From IMG/VR virus record IMGVR_UViG_3300025667_000005, positions 1-57,005 of that record: a stretch of 57,005 nucleotides of DNA. One strand, written 5' to 3'. This stretch comes from a virus. The position numbers and the translations under genes were made by a program. Positions 6,804 through 14,372 of the stretch are shown here, piece by piece. The notes beneath the pieces are model-generated. The model was not told where the DNA came from. It did no database searches and saw nothing but the letters and a program-made list of their open reading frames with translations. Positions within the stretch are counted from its first letter, which is position 1. Each line of letters begins with the position of its first letter.

Positions 6804-7337
6804 TCATCCCCAGCAGTATTCTGAAGGGTACCAGTGTCCTTTACCCTGTGGTGTTTCGTACAGCAGCCAAGCGGCGACCAGCACGTTGTTTTCCGGGTCT
6901 TCCATATCGCTGTTTGGAACTCCGGCTTTAGTTGAACGCTCTGCCCAAAACTTGGGGAGATGTTGAAACCATCCCGTCGCCCCTGAGTCTGGATGATACG
7001 CAGTTGAGTAGGTGTCGCTCGGTTGAGCAGACGACTCACAAAACGCTACCCGTAAAGCCCACGCCCGGTCAGCCGGATCAAAGTACTGGTCAACGAGTTC
7101 GCTGAGTGTTGCGGACAGAAATACAGCCAGTGTAGTAGTAGTAGTAGTAGGCGACACTCTCATAGTGGTGACCGGTGGGTGGGTGACCATTGGCAACGGA
7201 TCAGGCACCCATACTGGCCACTCAGCCTCCTCAACCAACACCTTATGTGTATACGGGTCACCGCTTACAGATATGGCCACTTGGGTGCTGGCGCAGCCAA
7301 AGGATAGGGCGAGCAATATGGACGCTAGTGTACGCAT
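6804..7337 (-). CDS. secreted transglycosylase-like cell-wall protein
   Basis: A 177-residue protein starting with a signal peptide (MRTLASILLALSFGCAS); the Cys at 15 after LSFG is an imperfect lipobox, so it may be a lipoprotein. A Thr-rich linker near residues 60-70 is encoded by a (GTA)6 run. From residue 80 comes a lysozyme-like domain: RVAFCESSAQPSD with the probable catalytic Glu in CES, then GATGWFQHLPKFW and NNVLVAAWLLYE...GHWYPSEYC. This pattern is common in actinobacteria and their phages. A role at the cell envelope, in lysis or superinfection control, is inferred. Confidence 0.7.
   Translation of the reverse strand: MRTLASILLALSFGCASTQVAISVSGDPYTHKVLVEEAEWPVWVPDPLPMVTHPPVTTMRVSPTTTTTTLAVFLSATLSELVDQYFDPADRAWALRVAFCESSAQPSDTYSTAYHPDSGATGWFQHLPKFWAERSTKAGVPNSDMEDPENNVLVAAWLLYETPQGKGHWYPSEYCWG
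7132..7149 (+). repeat. (GTA)6 microsatellite inside a coding region
   Basis: Six GTA units encode most of the Thr run in the linker of the secreted transglycosylase-like protein. Such runs can vary in length by slippage; a change by whole units would only alter linker length. Confidence 0.7.
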
Positions 7338-7352
7338 CCAGAGAGGTTACCT

Positions 7353-7760
7353 CTAAGACATATCAAAAAGAAACCTACCGGGTGTGTCGTACACCGGGGT
7401 CTCTTTGTCAGGCAGGAGGCTAAGGTCAATAGGTTCCTCCAGCATCTGTTCCTCATGAGCCTCTGTGCACTCGTCACAACGACAACCTCGTCGGTAGTCT
7501 ACCCATTGTCCGTGTGTCTTAGATGACCTGCGTCTCTCTACAGGAGTCAGGCCACCCCACATACCGAACTTCTCTCCCTTGCCATCTTTGTAAGAGGTAC
7601 CATAGTTAAGGCACTCCTCCCATACGGGGCACGTAGAGCAAACGAGTCGTCCCATCTCGTACCACTGCTGTGGGTCATTAGCGTCCACTGGGGGATACCA
7701 CATGAACTGTGCCTTATCTAGGCACGGTGTGTTGTTGACCCACTCAGGTGTTCCTACCAT
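7353..7760 (-). CDS. whiB: WhiB-family transcriptional regulator with extra C-terminal Cys motif
   Basis: A 135-residue protein from the ATG at 7760, with AAGGA seven bases upstream (a reading from 7805 would hide this site). The WhiB iron-sulfur motif is complete: Cys13, then Cys41-x2-Cys44-x5-Cys50, followed by FGMWGG at about 65-70 and TPVERRR. WhiB proteins bind a 4Fe-4S cluster and act with the principal sigma factor in Actinobacteria. Beyond the WhiB domain is HG..VDYRRGCRCDEC (residues 83-98), a separate Cys motif met in other actinophage proteins. It likely reprogrammes host or phage transcription. WhiB is the best host marker in the window. Confidence 0.92.
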   Translation of the reverse strand: MVGTPEWVNNTPCLDKAQFMWYPPVDANDPQQWYEMGRLVCSTCPVWEECLNYGTSYKDGKGEKFGMWGGLTPVERRRSSKTHGQWVDYRRGCRCDECTEAHEEQMLEEPIDLSLLPDKETPVYDTPGRFLFDMS

Positions 7761-7764
7761 TTTG

Positions 7765-7944
7765 TTATCCTTCTTTTTTGTTGTTGTTACAGTTATGGCA
7801 TTCACCAGACCAGATGATGCTGACTAGCGGTAGCATCCTTTCACAGGTTATGCATTGCCCGTACTCATTTCCTGCGCTATCACAAAGTACCGCGTCGTCG
7901 TCAGGTTCCTCCGATGAACCATAACCATAGTACTTCTTAATCAT
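7765..7944 (-). CDS. small zinc-ribbon-like protein
   Basis: A 59-residue protein from the ATG at 7944 (MIKKYYGYGS), which overlaps the upstream stop; the longer reading from 8079 runs inside the preceding gene. Two CxxC pairs, CITC and CHNC, about 18 residues apart, form a probable zinc ribbon, followed by an Asn/Lys tail. The stop overlaps the ribosome-binding site of whiB, so the two are probably co-translated. Function unknown; nucleic-acid or protein binding is typical of such ribbons. Confidence 0.55.
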   Translation of the reverse strand: MIKKYYGYGSSEEPDDDAVLCDSAGNEYGQCITCERMLPLVSIIWSGECHNCNNNKKEG

Positions 7945-9385
7945 CAGATACTTCAATATCCATGATGTCGCCGTATAACTTGTCGGTGTCCTGTTGATCA
8001 TACCCACCATTAGGTAGTTGCTTGGCTTGATCACCAGCGCTACTTCCAAACAGGCGAGATAGTACACCAGCGCCACCACGAGAGTCCATAGAGATAGACA
8101 GGTGTTCTCGTGATTCTGTTATGTTTCTCATCTTTTCTATGAGGGTAAACATACGATCAATCTCAACAGAGAGTGCTGGGTCAAGACCTTGCCCATCCAA
8201 CTCCTCAGCGAACCGAGAGAACAGAACACGGGTCGCTTGCATCTCTACCATGATCCGCATTGCTGCCATTAACTGGTCTTTCGTGCGAATCTCTACCGGC
8301 AGATTAAACCCGCACTCAGACTCTTCTTTGAATGCGGGACATCTGGAGGCGAGATAGCAACTATCGCATTGTCGCAATAACTGCCCAGTGGAGGCTAAAG
8401 TGGTTACTTTTTCTACCACCGCCTCGTTGGGTTCTTCCTGCTCAGAGGCATTATTTGAGTCAAAGACGGTAGTCTCTTCCAGACCCACGCCGGGTAGTAA
8501 TACTTTCTCACTCTCGTGCCGCTTCTTAGGACCTACGATAGTAATACTTGTACTAGTGGAAACCCCAGTGTCTCCACTATGGTCTTTTTGCCCGATAGTA
8601 ACTATCTCGTCCTTTTCGGTGTCAGTTTCGTCGTCTAGAAGTCCATCGTTGTCTTGTCCTGAGGGGTCATAGGCCAAAGTATCTTCGCCCGCCCATGCCT
8701 GCCAAGATCGTATGGCGAGCATACCAAGAGCATCCACAGAGTCTTCCATAACATCATCGTAGTTAACGCCCAGACGAATGATGTCAGAGCGGTGCCGCTT
8801 ACGTGCGGCTTCCTTTTGTTGCGCTGGGTAGCGACGTAGCCCATGACCATCCCACACCTGCGTCTCCCCGTAGCGAATGACGGATGTCCATGAACCGACA
8901 ACTACCGTGTGCCACGGGCCAGAATCAATAAGGTCAACCTTAGAGGTGAACACGATCATCTCTGTTCCCCAACGCTGCTGTAGTTGTTTAATGCGTGGGA
9001 GCGTCTTAGAGGTTATTGCTTTATCACTTAAGGCGACTCTACGTCCACGCTCACATAAGTTAGCGAGCCTCTCTAGGTCATCCTTGTCGTTCCACATGGG
9101 TACGTACTTAGAGCCTAGCCATTCGCCATCATAGTCTGGCATACCTATAATAGTATGGAGGTCTGACTCGTGTTGGCGAATGAAGTCATCAAAGCGATGG
9201 ATATCTAGATCGGTTTCTGAAACGTATACCAGAATGTCTCCCCCCTTAAACTTATCTGAGAGGACTAGTTCCTTGCGCTTTGGTATCGGGAACTGCGTGA
9301 GGTTAACCGCAAAGGAGGTGACACCAGAGGCGAGTAGGAGGGATAAATGTGACCCCTTCTCCGCACCAGCAAATATAACATTCAT
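7937..9385 (-). CDS. conserved actinophage protein with Cys4 cluster
   Basis: A 482-residue protein from the ATG at 9385, with GGGGAGAG upstream. The N-terminal 240 residues (MNVIFAGAEKGSHLSLL...PDYDGEWLGSKYVPMWND...SWTSVIRYGETQVWDGHGL) look like a conserved globular phage domain, followed by an acidic, disordered linker (240-335). Then comes CDSCYLASRCPAF...C, a Cys-x2-Cys-x5-Cys-x8-Cys cluster. It ends with a helical domain (MRIMVEMQATRVLFSRFAEE). I believe relatives occur in other actinophages, without a proven role; a zinc or iron-sulfur site and a DNA-linked function are inferred. Confidence 0.65.
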   Translation of the reverse strand: MNVIFAGAEKGSHLSLLLASGVTSFAVNLTQFPIPKRKELVLSDKFKGGDILVYVSETDLDIHRFDDFIRQHESDLHTIIGMPDYDGEWLGSKYVPMWNDKDDLERLANLCERGRRVALSDKAITSKTLPRIKQLQQRWGTEMIVFTSKVDLIDSGPWHTVVVGSWTSVIRYGETQVWDGHGLRRYPAQQKEAARKRHRSDIIRLGVNYDDVMEDSVDALGMLAIRSWQAWAGEDTLAYDPSGQDNDGLLDDETDTEKDEIVTIGQKDHSGDTGVSTSTSITIVGPKKRHESEKVLLPGVGLEETTVFDSNNASEQEEPNEAVVEKVTTLASTGQLLRQCDSCYLASRCPAFKEESECGFNLPVEIRTKDQLMAAMRIMVEMQATRVLFSRFAEELDGQGLDPALSVEIDRMFTLIEKMRNITESREHLSISMDSRGGAGVLSRLFGSSAGDQAKQLPNGGYDQQDTDKLYGDIMDIEVSDD

Positions 9386-9864
9386 GTAAACTCTCCCCAA
9401 GTGGCTTCTGCTTTGATTATCTTCTGTTGGTCAACTTCACCAACGAGATCGTCCCATGTTCTTCGCTCTGTCTTCTTGTCTGAGCGCCATTCTATACGAG
9501 GCACAGAGGGAGCGATAGCAAGGAGTGTGGGTAAGCCCTCTTCAATGGCGAGGCGAGCGCTGTGTGGATCAATGTCCACGAACCACACAACGCCACCAAA
9601 GGCGTTACGTAGTTGTGTTGCTCTGAGCACCTTGGACTCCGCAGTGTTGTCCGTAGCGTAGTCAATCATGCTCGGCTTTAGGTTGTTAACTCGGAGCCAG
9701 TGCTCCATGTGATCCTTGTCATCCCGAGCGTCAGCAATGAGGATAATACTACCACTGTACTGGCTGAAGAGTAGTCCCCACAGTCGTTTACCCTCAACAC
9801 TTGGGAGGCGTTCTCCGAGGGCCTTACCGGGTAGGGCCAGCGTGTCCATAGTGATTAGTATCAT
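9382..9864 (-). CDS. HAD-like protein, probably degenerate
   Basis: A 160-residue protein. The order of elements resembles a haloacid-dehalogenase fold: ILITMDTLALPG in the place of motif I, SIILIADARDD in the place of motif II, and VVWFVDIDPHSARLAIEEGLPTLLA resembling motif IV. The second Asp of the DxD nucleophile motif is missing, so phosphatase activity is doubtful. Its stop overlaps the start of the next gene (ATGA), and the pair probably acts together. Confidence 0.45.
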   Translation of the reverse strand: MILITMDTLALPGKALGERLPSVEGKRLWGLLFSQYSGSIILIADARDDKDHMEHWLRVNNLKPSMIDYATDNTAESKVLRATQLRNAFGGVVWFVDIDPHSARLAIEEGLPTLLAIAPSVPRIEWRSDKKTERRTWDDLVGEVDQQKIIKAEATWGEFT

Positions 9865-9870
9865 GAGGCA

Positions 9871-10428
9871 CTAACCTTTAGGGGGTGTCCACAACTTGCT
9901 CTTACCGGCCCCTTTGGGCTTCCTTCCAACTGGGCCGTTAACCATAGTTTCAGAGGCTACTGTGTCATGCTTAGTAGAGTACAGGCCCAACTCTTTTCTA
10001 GAGTTATATACGTAGTGCTCGTTAGCAGGACAGTACATACACAGATACTGACGATGCTTCTTGGGTACCCCTGTTTTGCGCCCAACAGTTTTAGACTCAT
10101 CCTGCCAGTCAATGCATCCTGCTTTAGGGCGACTGTGTTTACTGAAACACTTCAGGGCATCCTCTTTGAGATCGTCACGTATAGCCCGAACCTCAATCTC
10201 ATTGTCCATGAGTTCTTTTTTAACCGCTGTCTCCATATCCAACTTGCTGGATGTTGCTTCATCACAGCGAATAATCATAGATACATGGGATTCAGGGCGT
10301 GGGTCAGCGGCTTGTCCCAAGTGACGATTAATAGTCTCTATGAGTTCCATATCGTACTCAGCGGTTCCTTCGTAGTCCCGCATATTGTGCAGGACACCGC
10401 AGGACTTGCATAGCAAGAGGCGTGGCAT
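9871..10428 (-). CDS. conserved Cys-rich phage protein (zinc ribbon)
   Basis: A 185-residue protein from the ATG at 10428 (MPRLLLCKSCGVLHNMRDYEG); GGAG lies about 11 bases upstream. It carries CKSC at 7-10 and later CFSKH, GCIDW and YLCMYC, enough for two zinc sites. The central part (DPRPESHVSMIIRCDE...DMETAVKKELMDNEIEVRAIRDDLKEDALKC region) is mostly helical and the C-terminus is basic. I think homologues are common in actinophages as unknowns. It neighbours the HAD-like and Cys4 proteins. Confidence 0.6.
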   Translation of the reverse strand: MPRLLLCKSCGVLHNMRDYEGTAEYDMELIETINRHLGQAADPRPESHVSMIIRCDEATSSKLDMETAVKKELMDNEIEVRAIRDDLKEDALKCFSKHSRPKAGCIDWQDESKTVGRKTGVPKKHRQYLCMYCPANEHYVYNSRKELGLYSTKHDTVASETMVNGPVGRKPKGAGKSKLWTPPKG

Positions 10429-10468
10429 ATTGAATTGTACTCCAGTTAGTAGTTTTGTATAAGTTAGT

Positions 10469-10690
10469 CTAGTGTTGGCAAGAGCAACTGCCTGCGGCAG
10501 ACTCACCAGACACCTTAACAGGGAATCCAGAGGAATCCGCACCATAGTGCCACGGTAATTCTGATGCTCGTTGTGTCACGTTAGTAAGGTCTACCTCACC
10601 ACCACGGTCTGGGGCGAGGAACTTACGGACACCGTCGTCTTTGCCTTGTACAAGGTCTTGGTTCATTGAGCGGGTTTCGTTTACAGACAT
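10469..10690 (-). CDS. small hypothetical protein
   Basis: A 73-residue protein, largely polar and probably disordered, ending in GSCSCQH, which might bind a metal or form disulfides. It lies 40 bases before the Cys-rich gene, in the cassette of unknown genes. No function can be assigned. Confidence 0.45.
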   Translation of the reverse strand: MSVNETRSMNQDLVQGKDDGVRKFLAPDRGGEVDLTNVTQRASELPWHYGADSSGFPVKVSGESAAGSCSCQH

Positions 10691-10721
10691 AGTTTAGTAT
10701 ATCACCTTATAGTAGTGGGAG

Positions 10722-11540
10722 TTAATAGGTCTTGCTTCCTATTTTAGAATTGCTTACTGAGGGGAACAGACCGAGGTCTGGGTTCTTCATGGAGATAGAG
10801 GATGCTCTATTAATAGACTTATCAAAGTCTTGACGAGCGGCCTCCGCTGGGTTTTCTGATCGCCACTGATTACGGGCACGTGTGCCTTCACGGCGTGTAG
10901 CGTTCTTCTCATCTCTTGCAGATGACTCGGCTTTGTACCAGTCAGACGCTGCCTTGCGACCGCCATCATAGCCACCTCGGGTGTTATTTCTAGTACTTGG
11001 TCCACCGGAACCTATTTGTAGTTGTCCGGGGGTGCTCATTCCTAGAGATTGGAATAGTTTAGTGGACGGGCGATCCCCAAGAGGACCACCCACCCCCATC
11101 ATCTTATTTGTGTCTATACCTTTACGGAGTGCCTCAGTTCCAACTGTTGCTGGATCAAAGGGTTTCTCAAAGGGCACTATGTCAGTAGGCGGTTTACTAG
11201 GAGGAAAGGGTGGCAGGGGGTCCAGTGGTGGGGTATCAGGGGTATCAGGGGTCTTAGGTTTATCAGGGTTATCAGGAGTACTTTCTTCCTCCGCTGTACG
11301 CTTATCTTCCACAGTGAGTTTGAACTTTGGGGCGTACTCAAAGGACCTACCTGCATCAGATGCTGTTCGGTCAGCGCCCACACCAGCGGAACCACCGCCA
11401 CCAAGTCCACCACCGCCACCGCCACCAGCGCCAGCGCCAGCGCCTTGTCCGCTCTGGTAACTGCCGGGGTGAAGTCCCGTGTAGATGTACTGGCCTTGTG
11501 CGGCCACGTTATCTGCGTTCATGTATCGGGGTGCTGGCAT
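10722..11540 (-). CDS. low-complexity Gly/Pro-rich protein
   Basis: A 272-residue protein. Residues 30-55 are almost pure Gly with Ala and Ser, and residues 85-120 are a Pro/Asp/Thr-rich linker (KPKTPDTPDTPPLDPLPPF). The C-terminal third is charged and helical (KAASDWYKAESSARDEK), ending in a Ser-rich tail. The flexible linkers joining short conserved blocks recall virion or ejected proteins, but nothing identifies it. It is the largest member of the unknown cassette at 10.5-14 kb. Confidence 0.55.
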   Translation of the reverse strand: MPAPRYMNADNVAAQGQYIYTGLHPGSYQSGQGAGAGAGGGGGGGLGGGGSAGVGADRTASDAGRSFEYAPKFKLTVEDKRTAEEESTPDNPDKPKTPDTPDTPPLDPLPPFPPSKPPTDIVPFEKPFDPATVGTEALRKGIDTNKMMGVGGPLGDRPSTKLFQSLGMSTPGQLQIGSGGPSTRNNTRGGYDGGRKAASDWYKAESSARDEKNATRREGTRARNQWRSENPAEAARQDFDKSINRASSISMKNPDLGLFPSVSNSKIGSKTY

Positions 11541-11561
11541 GGTTCTATTATACCACTCTTA

Positions 11562-11933
11562 TTAAGTCCACATTGGGGTCATGGAGTATCTGCCTGATCC
11601 ACTGAAGGTATCGTCAACAAGTGACCCATTGTGTAACATTACTGGGCTACCAGACACCCAAGATCGGTAGGAGGGTGTCTCTCGTGACGTATTGATAATG
11701 TCCATTATGCCCTGCTCGCTCTTAGCGAAGCCTCGCCGCTCTGGGTTTAGCGCTTGGGGCACCACCGGTCGGGTAGCACGTATGGTCTCTGGGTCAGAGA
11801 TAGCAGAGTCTAGAGCGATGTCAACAAGGTACTCTTGTCGTGTCTGCCAAGGGCGTCTCTTTTGACGGTACTCCTGTAGAGCGAATGCTTGGTTAACGGG
11901 GTTATCCTCGTCTACTGGTCTATTCAGTCCCAT
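11562..11933 (-). CDS. hypothetical protein
   Basis: A 123-residue basic protein whose N-terminus (VNQAFALQEYRQKRRPWQTRQEYL) is helical and Arg-rich. The C-terminal half is Ser/Thr-rich. It overlaps the end of the upstream gene by 14 bases. No family recognised. Confidence 0.5.
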   Translation of the reverse strand: MGLNRPVDEDNPVNQAFALQEYRQKRRPWQTRQEYLVDIALDSAISDPETIRATRPVVPQALNPERRGFAKSEQGIMDIINTSRETPSYRSWVSGSPVMLHNGSLVDDTFSGSGRYSMTPMWT

Positions 11934-12408
11934 AGCCGTTGTTTTCTAGGTTGTTTTTGTGAGACTCATCAATGGATACCTTGATGTTTCTAGGGTTGTT
12001 ACGAAAGCGGGCCTCTGCAGCAGTAGAAGAAGATTGTGTGGACATATTAACAGCGTCCAAAGGAGAGTCATCCTTATAAATGGTGGCGTACATACTACCT
12101 ATAGGGTACTGTGCGCTATACCCGTCCCCTAAATCGTGGTGGTATATAGGGTACTCATCAGCGTCCTCGTGCTGTTCAGCGTTCTCACGTGGTCGTATAT
12201 TACCAGCAGCATGGTCATCAGACCAGTGTGTGTTAACATCCTGCCAAGCGTCGGTGACTACATTGTCTCGGTACCCGCCCTTATACCCAAACGCTGCCTC
12301 TTCCATTGAATCAAAGATATTAGCACCAAGTGCCCTGCCCGCTATCTTAGACTCTTCGTCCTTAGACATCCCAAACTGTTCACCAAACTGTGATGGGTTA
12401 ACTGTCAT
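11920..12408 (-). CDS. hypothetical protein
   Basis: A 162-residue protein using the ATG at 12408 (MTVNPSQFGEQFGM), which leaves only an 11-base overlap with the upstream gene; longer readings from 12489 or 12423 would overlap more and lack a well-placed ribosome-binding site. It is acidic, His- and Tyr-rich in the middle (ADEYPIYHHDLGDGYSAQYP) and ends in a polar, Asn-rich tail. Function unknown. Confidence 0.5.
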   Translation of the reverse strand: MTVNPSQFGEQFGMSKDEESKIAGRALGANIFDSMEEAAFGYKGGYRDNVVTDAWQDVNTHWSDDHAAGNIRPRENAEQHEDADEYPIYHHDLGDGYSAQYPIGSMYATIYKDDSPLDAVNMSTQSSSTAAEARFRNNPRNIKVSIDESHKNNLENNGYGTE

Positions 12409-12652
12409 GGCTACGAGTACCATCTTCCCATTGTATAGGGAACCCTGTGCGTCGGGCTTCGGTGTTTCTATACGAACGGTTACCCTCACCGAGGGCTGTT
12501 ATTTGGAAAAGTGGTTTACCTGATGAACCCATAACGTGTCCATTAATAAACAAACCTTCAAGGGTGACAGGGTCAATAGAGGTGACACCAGACTCATCCA
12601 TTGTGGTTATGTCAGGGACGTTGTCCCCACTCATACTCAGGTCAATGGTCAT
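12398..12652 (-). CDS. small hypothetical protein
   Basis: An 84-residue protein with a probable beta core (VTSIDPVTLEGLFINGHVMG, then PLFQITALGEG), the only globular-looking member among its neighbours. Start coupled to the upstream stop. No family recognised. Confidence 0.5.
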   Translation of the reverse strand: MTIDLSMSGDNVPDITTMDESGVTSIDPVTLEGLFINGHVMGSSGKPLFQITALGEGNRSYRNTEARRTGFPIQWEDGTRSHDS

Positions 12653-12969
12653 TAGTACAGGTGATCTAGGCCCTCTATAGAGCCTAATGTATCGGATGGG
12701 GTTTCTTCCATGAGTGCCCTCATCATGTCTACGTGGGCGTGCTCTCCTTCTAACTGAAGGCTTTCTGCTCGGTCGTCTACAGCAAAGCCACGGTAATCAC
12801 GTCCACTAGAGCCACCTTGGAAGCGCGCTCCCTCAAACTGACGCTGGTGTTCAGCAGCAGTACGTGAACCGTACTCCTCGTGTTGTTGCTCACGGTGATG
12901 GGTCAGGCGATTAACACGTCCGTGTGCTTTGTCCCTGTTTAGACCATGTACAATAGGATCATCATTCAT
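12652..12969 (-). CDS. hypothetical His/Arg/Glu-rich protein
   Basis: A 105-residue protein from the ATG at 12969, which overlaps the upstream stop by eight bases. Its N-terminal half is rich in His, Arg, Gln and Glu (HREQQHEEYGSRTAAEHQRQ), likely a charged helix. Function unknown. Confidence 0.5.
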   Translation of the reverse strand: MNDDPIVHGLNRDKAHGRVNRLTHHREQQHEEYGSRTAAEHQRQFEGARFQGGSSGRDYRGFAVDDRAESLQLEGEHAHVDMMRALMEETPSDTLGSIEGLDHLY

Positions 12970-13276
12970 TGAAGCCCCCCTCAATAACTCTTGTTAGTGT
13001 ATCATCACCAGTGAAGTCTGAGAAGCCTATATCTGATAGACCTCCCTGCGTGTGTCCCACACCACTAGCGGACCCAGCGTGCAGGGAACCACCACCACCG
13101 CCGGTGTACTTTTCCTCTTCTGGATCAGCGTCCACGGGGGCACCCGCTAGGGCGCTAAGGTACTGGGCTTGACGTATGACAGCGTCAGTCACAGGGTTCT
13201 TATTAATGAGACGAGGGGCACGCCCGGCCTCGGGGGTGGTCCTGTCATCTGGGTGCTGAGATCGGTGCTTTATCAT
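12962..13276 (-). CDS. hypothetical protein with Gly linker
   Basis: A 104-residue protein from the ATG at 13276, with GGAG seven bases upstream. A helical block (DAVIRQAQYLSALAGAPV) is followed by a GGGGG linker and a Ser/Gly/Asp-rich tail. The construction resembles the Gly-rich protein at 10722-11540. Function unknown. Confidence 0.5.
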   Translation of the reverse strand: MIKHRSQHPDDRTTPEAGRAPRLINKNPVTDAVIRQAQYLSALAGAPVDADPEEEKYTGGGGGSLHAGSASGVGHTQGGLSDIGFSDFTGDDTLTRVIEGGFNE

Positions 13277-13278
13277 GG

Positions 13279-13797
13279 TTATCTCCAAAGAGGCATCAGG
13301 TGCCTCAGTCTGGACTGCCGTTCTGGGTTAGTTGGTATTTTCTCTGAACCGGGCTGTGCTCGCTTCATCGCTGTACTACCACTTATTTTACCATCATTTG
13401 TTAGGCGAGGGGCCTCAGAACCAGCGGGAGCAAACTTCATGCCCATTTGTTCATACTTTAGTCCAGTAAACTTATTAAACTCTTCTGGCCAAAGGTAGTC
13501 CGAGGGGTTTACTCTCTCCCCTTTGTGCACACCACGGCTGTACTGGCGAAGGTTCATTCGCTCAATATGTCCGAGAACCTTGTCGGCTCGTCGGTTACCT
13601 TCCATAGGACCAAGGTACCCATCTGGGTATTGGGTCTCTACACCGGTACGGTATCCCGAGGTGAGGTAATCTTTTGCGCTACGGAAGTTAGGGGCTGGTC
13701 CGAGGGATGCTGATGTGGCTGCTCCCGGCGGTTGCGAGGGGCTATTCCAATTGGCGAATACCGCTTGGTTACCGCTCGTTCCTGAGTCATTACTCAT
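13279..13797 (-). CDS. hypothetical protein
   Basis: A 172-residue basic, Pro/Ser/Tyr-rich protein with little predicted secondary structure apart from a central block (ADKVLGHIERMNLRQYSR). The segment SDYLWPEEFNKFTGLKYEQ may be a conserved motif. It lies two bases from the next start and belongs to the cassette of unknowns. Confidence 0.5.
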   Translation of the reverse strand: MSNDSGTSGNQAVFANWNSPSQPPGAATSASLGPAPNFRSAKDYLTSGYRTGVETQYPDGYLGPMEGNRRADKVLGHIERMNLRQYSRGVHKGERVNPSDYLWPEEFNKFTGLKYEQMGMKFAPAGSEAPRLTNDGKISGSTAMKRAQPGSEKIPTNPERQSRLRHLMPLWR

Positions 13798-13803
13798 CTT
13801 ATG

Positions 13804-14025
13804 TTACACACCAGTGCTATGGGACCCTGAGGTACCAAACGCAGTCAAGATGCCCCCAGCGGCATTACCCGAGGGAGCGATTGGTACAGGCTTTTTGCTT
13901 TCACGAGCAAAACGGGTGGCCTTAATACCGGGGGCACCCTCACGAGTACGCATGGCAGGAGATCCATCGGGGTACCCGTGTGGTTTGATCTGTTCTAGGG
14001 CTTGTCGTTGGTTAGGTATAATCAT
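13804..14025 (-). CDS. small basic hypothetical protein
   Basis: A 73-residue basic protein, probably disordered (GYPDGSPAMRTREGAPG and PVPIAPSGNAAGG). It sits four bases from the SpoVS-like gene upstream and six before the next gene, so it is part of the same operon. No function can be proposed. Confidence 0.4.
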   Translation of the reverse strand: MIIPNQRQALEQIKPHGYPDGSPAMRTREGAPGIKATRFARESKKPVPIAPSGNAAGGILTAFGTSGSHSTGV

Positions 14026-14028
14026 AAG

Positions 14029-14331
14029 TTAGTTACAGCGTGGTTTGAAGAACATTGCGGATATGCTGTCTCCGTTATCCCCTATTATATCATCAAAGCC
14101 GATGACGTAGGAAACGTCAATGCCTCGTGGTGCAACGAATCCTCGTGCGATAGCACATGACTTCACTGCTTGGTTAACCGCACTAGCGCCAATAGCCCTC
14201 ATTTTAGGAGTGTGACCAGCGCTTATTGCACGTGCGAGAATAGAGCCTACGCTCTGTGGGTTACTTGATCCTGATACCTTGATAATAGAATCGTTGGTAA
14301 CACTGCTATCATACTTAACATTTTCTGACAT
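14029..14331 (-). CDS. SpoVS-family protein
   Basis: A 100-residue protein. Residues 17-95 match the SpoVS pattern closely: IIKVSGSSNPQSVGSILA, then MRAIGASAVNQAVKSCAIARG and FVAPRGIDVSYVIGF. This corresponds to the conserved IGAGALNQAVKAVAIARGFVAPSG block of bacterial SpoVS, a small protein with an Alba-like fold, thought to bind nucleic acid and needed for late sporulation in Bacillus. A copy in a phage genome of an apparently actinobacterial host is unusual; a role in gene control or nucleoid binding is inferred. It lies between the resolvase-like gene and the unknown cassette. Confidence 0.85.
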   Translation of the reverse strand: MSENVKYDSSVTNDSIIKVSGSSNPQSVGSILARAISAGHTPKMRAIGASAVNQAVKSCAIARGFVAPRGIDVSYVIGFDDIIGDNGDSISAMFFKPRCN

Positions 14332-14372
14332 TGGGAACTCCTTGGTGGTACTAATAGTGTCTCACCTACAGT

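Noticed and set aside
7944-8079. Long reading of the zinc-ribbon gene from 8079
   Set aside because: The first 45 residues overlap the preceding gene in another frame; the ATG at 7944 is coupled to the upstream stop.
7937-9385. Terminase large subunit
   Set aside because: No Walker A/B ATPase pair or RuvC-like nuclease motif is visible; the Cys4 cluster does not fit TerL.
9382-9864. Functional HAD phosphatase or polynucleotide kinase-phosphatase
   Set aside because: The DxD catalytic pair is incomplete, so activity was not claimed; only a HAD-like fold is suggested.
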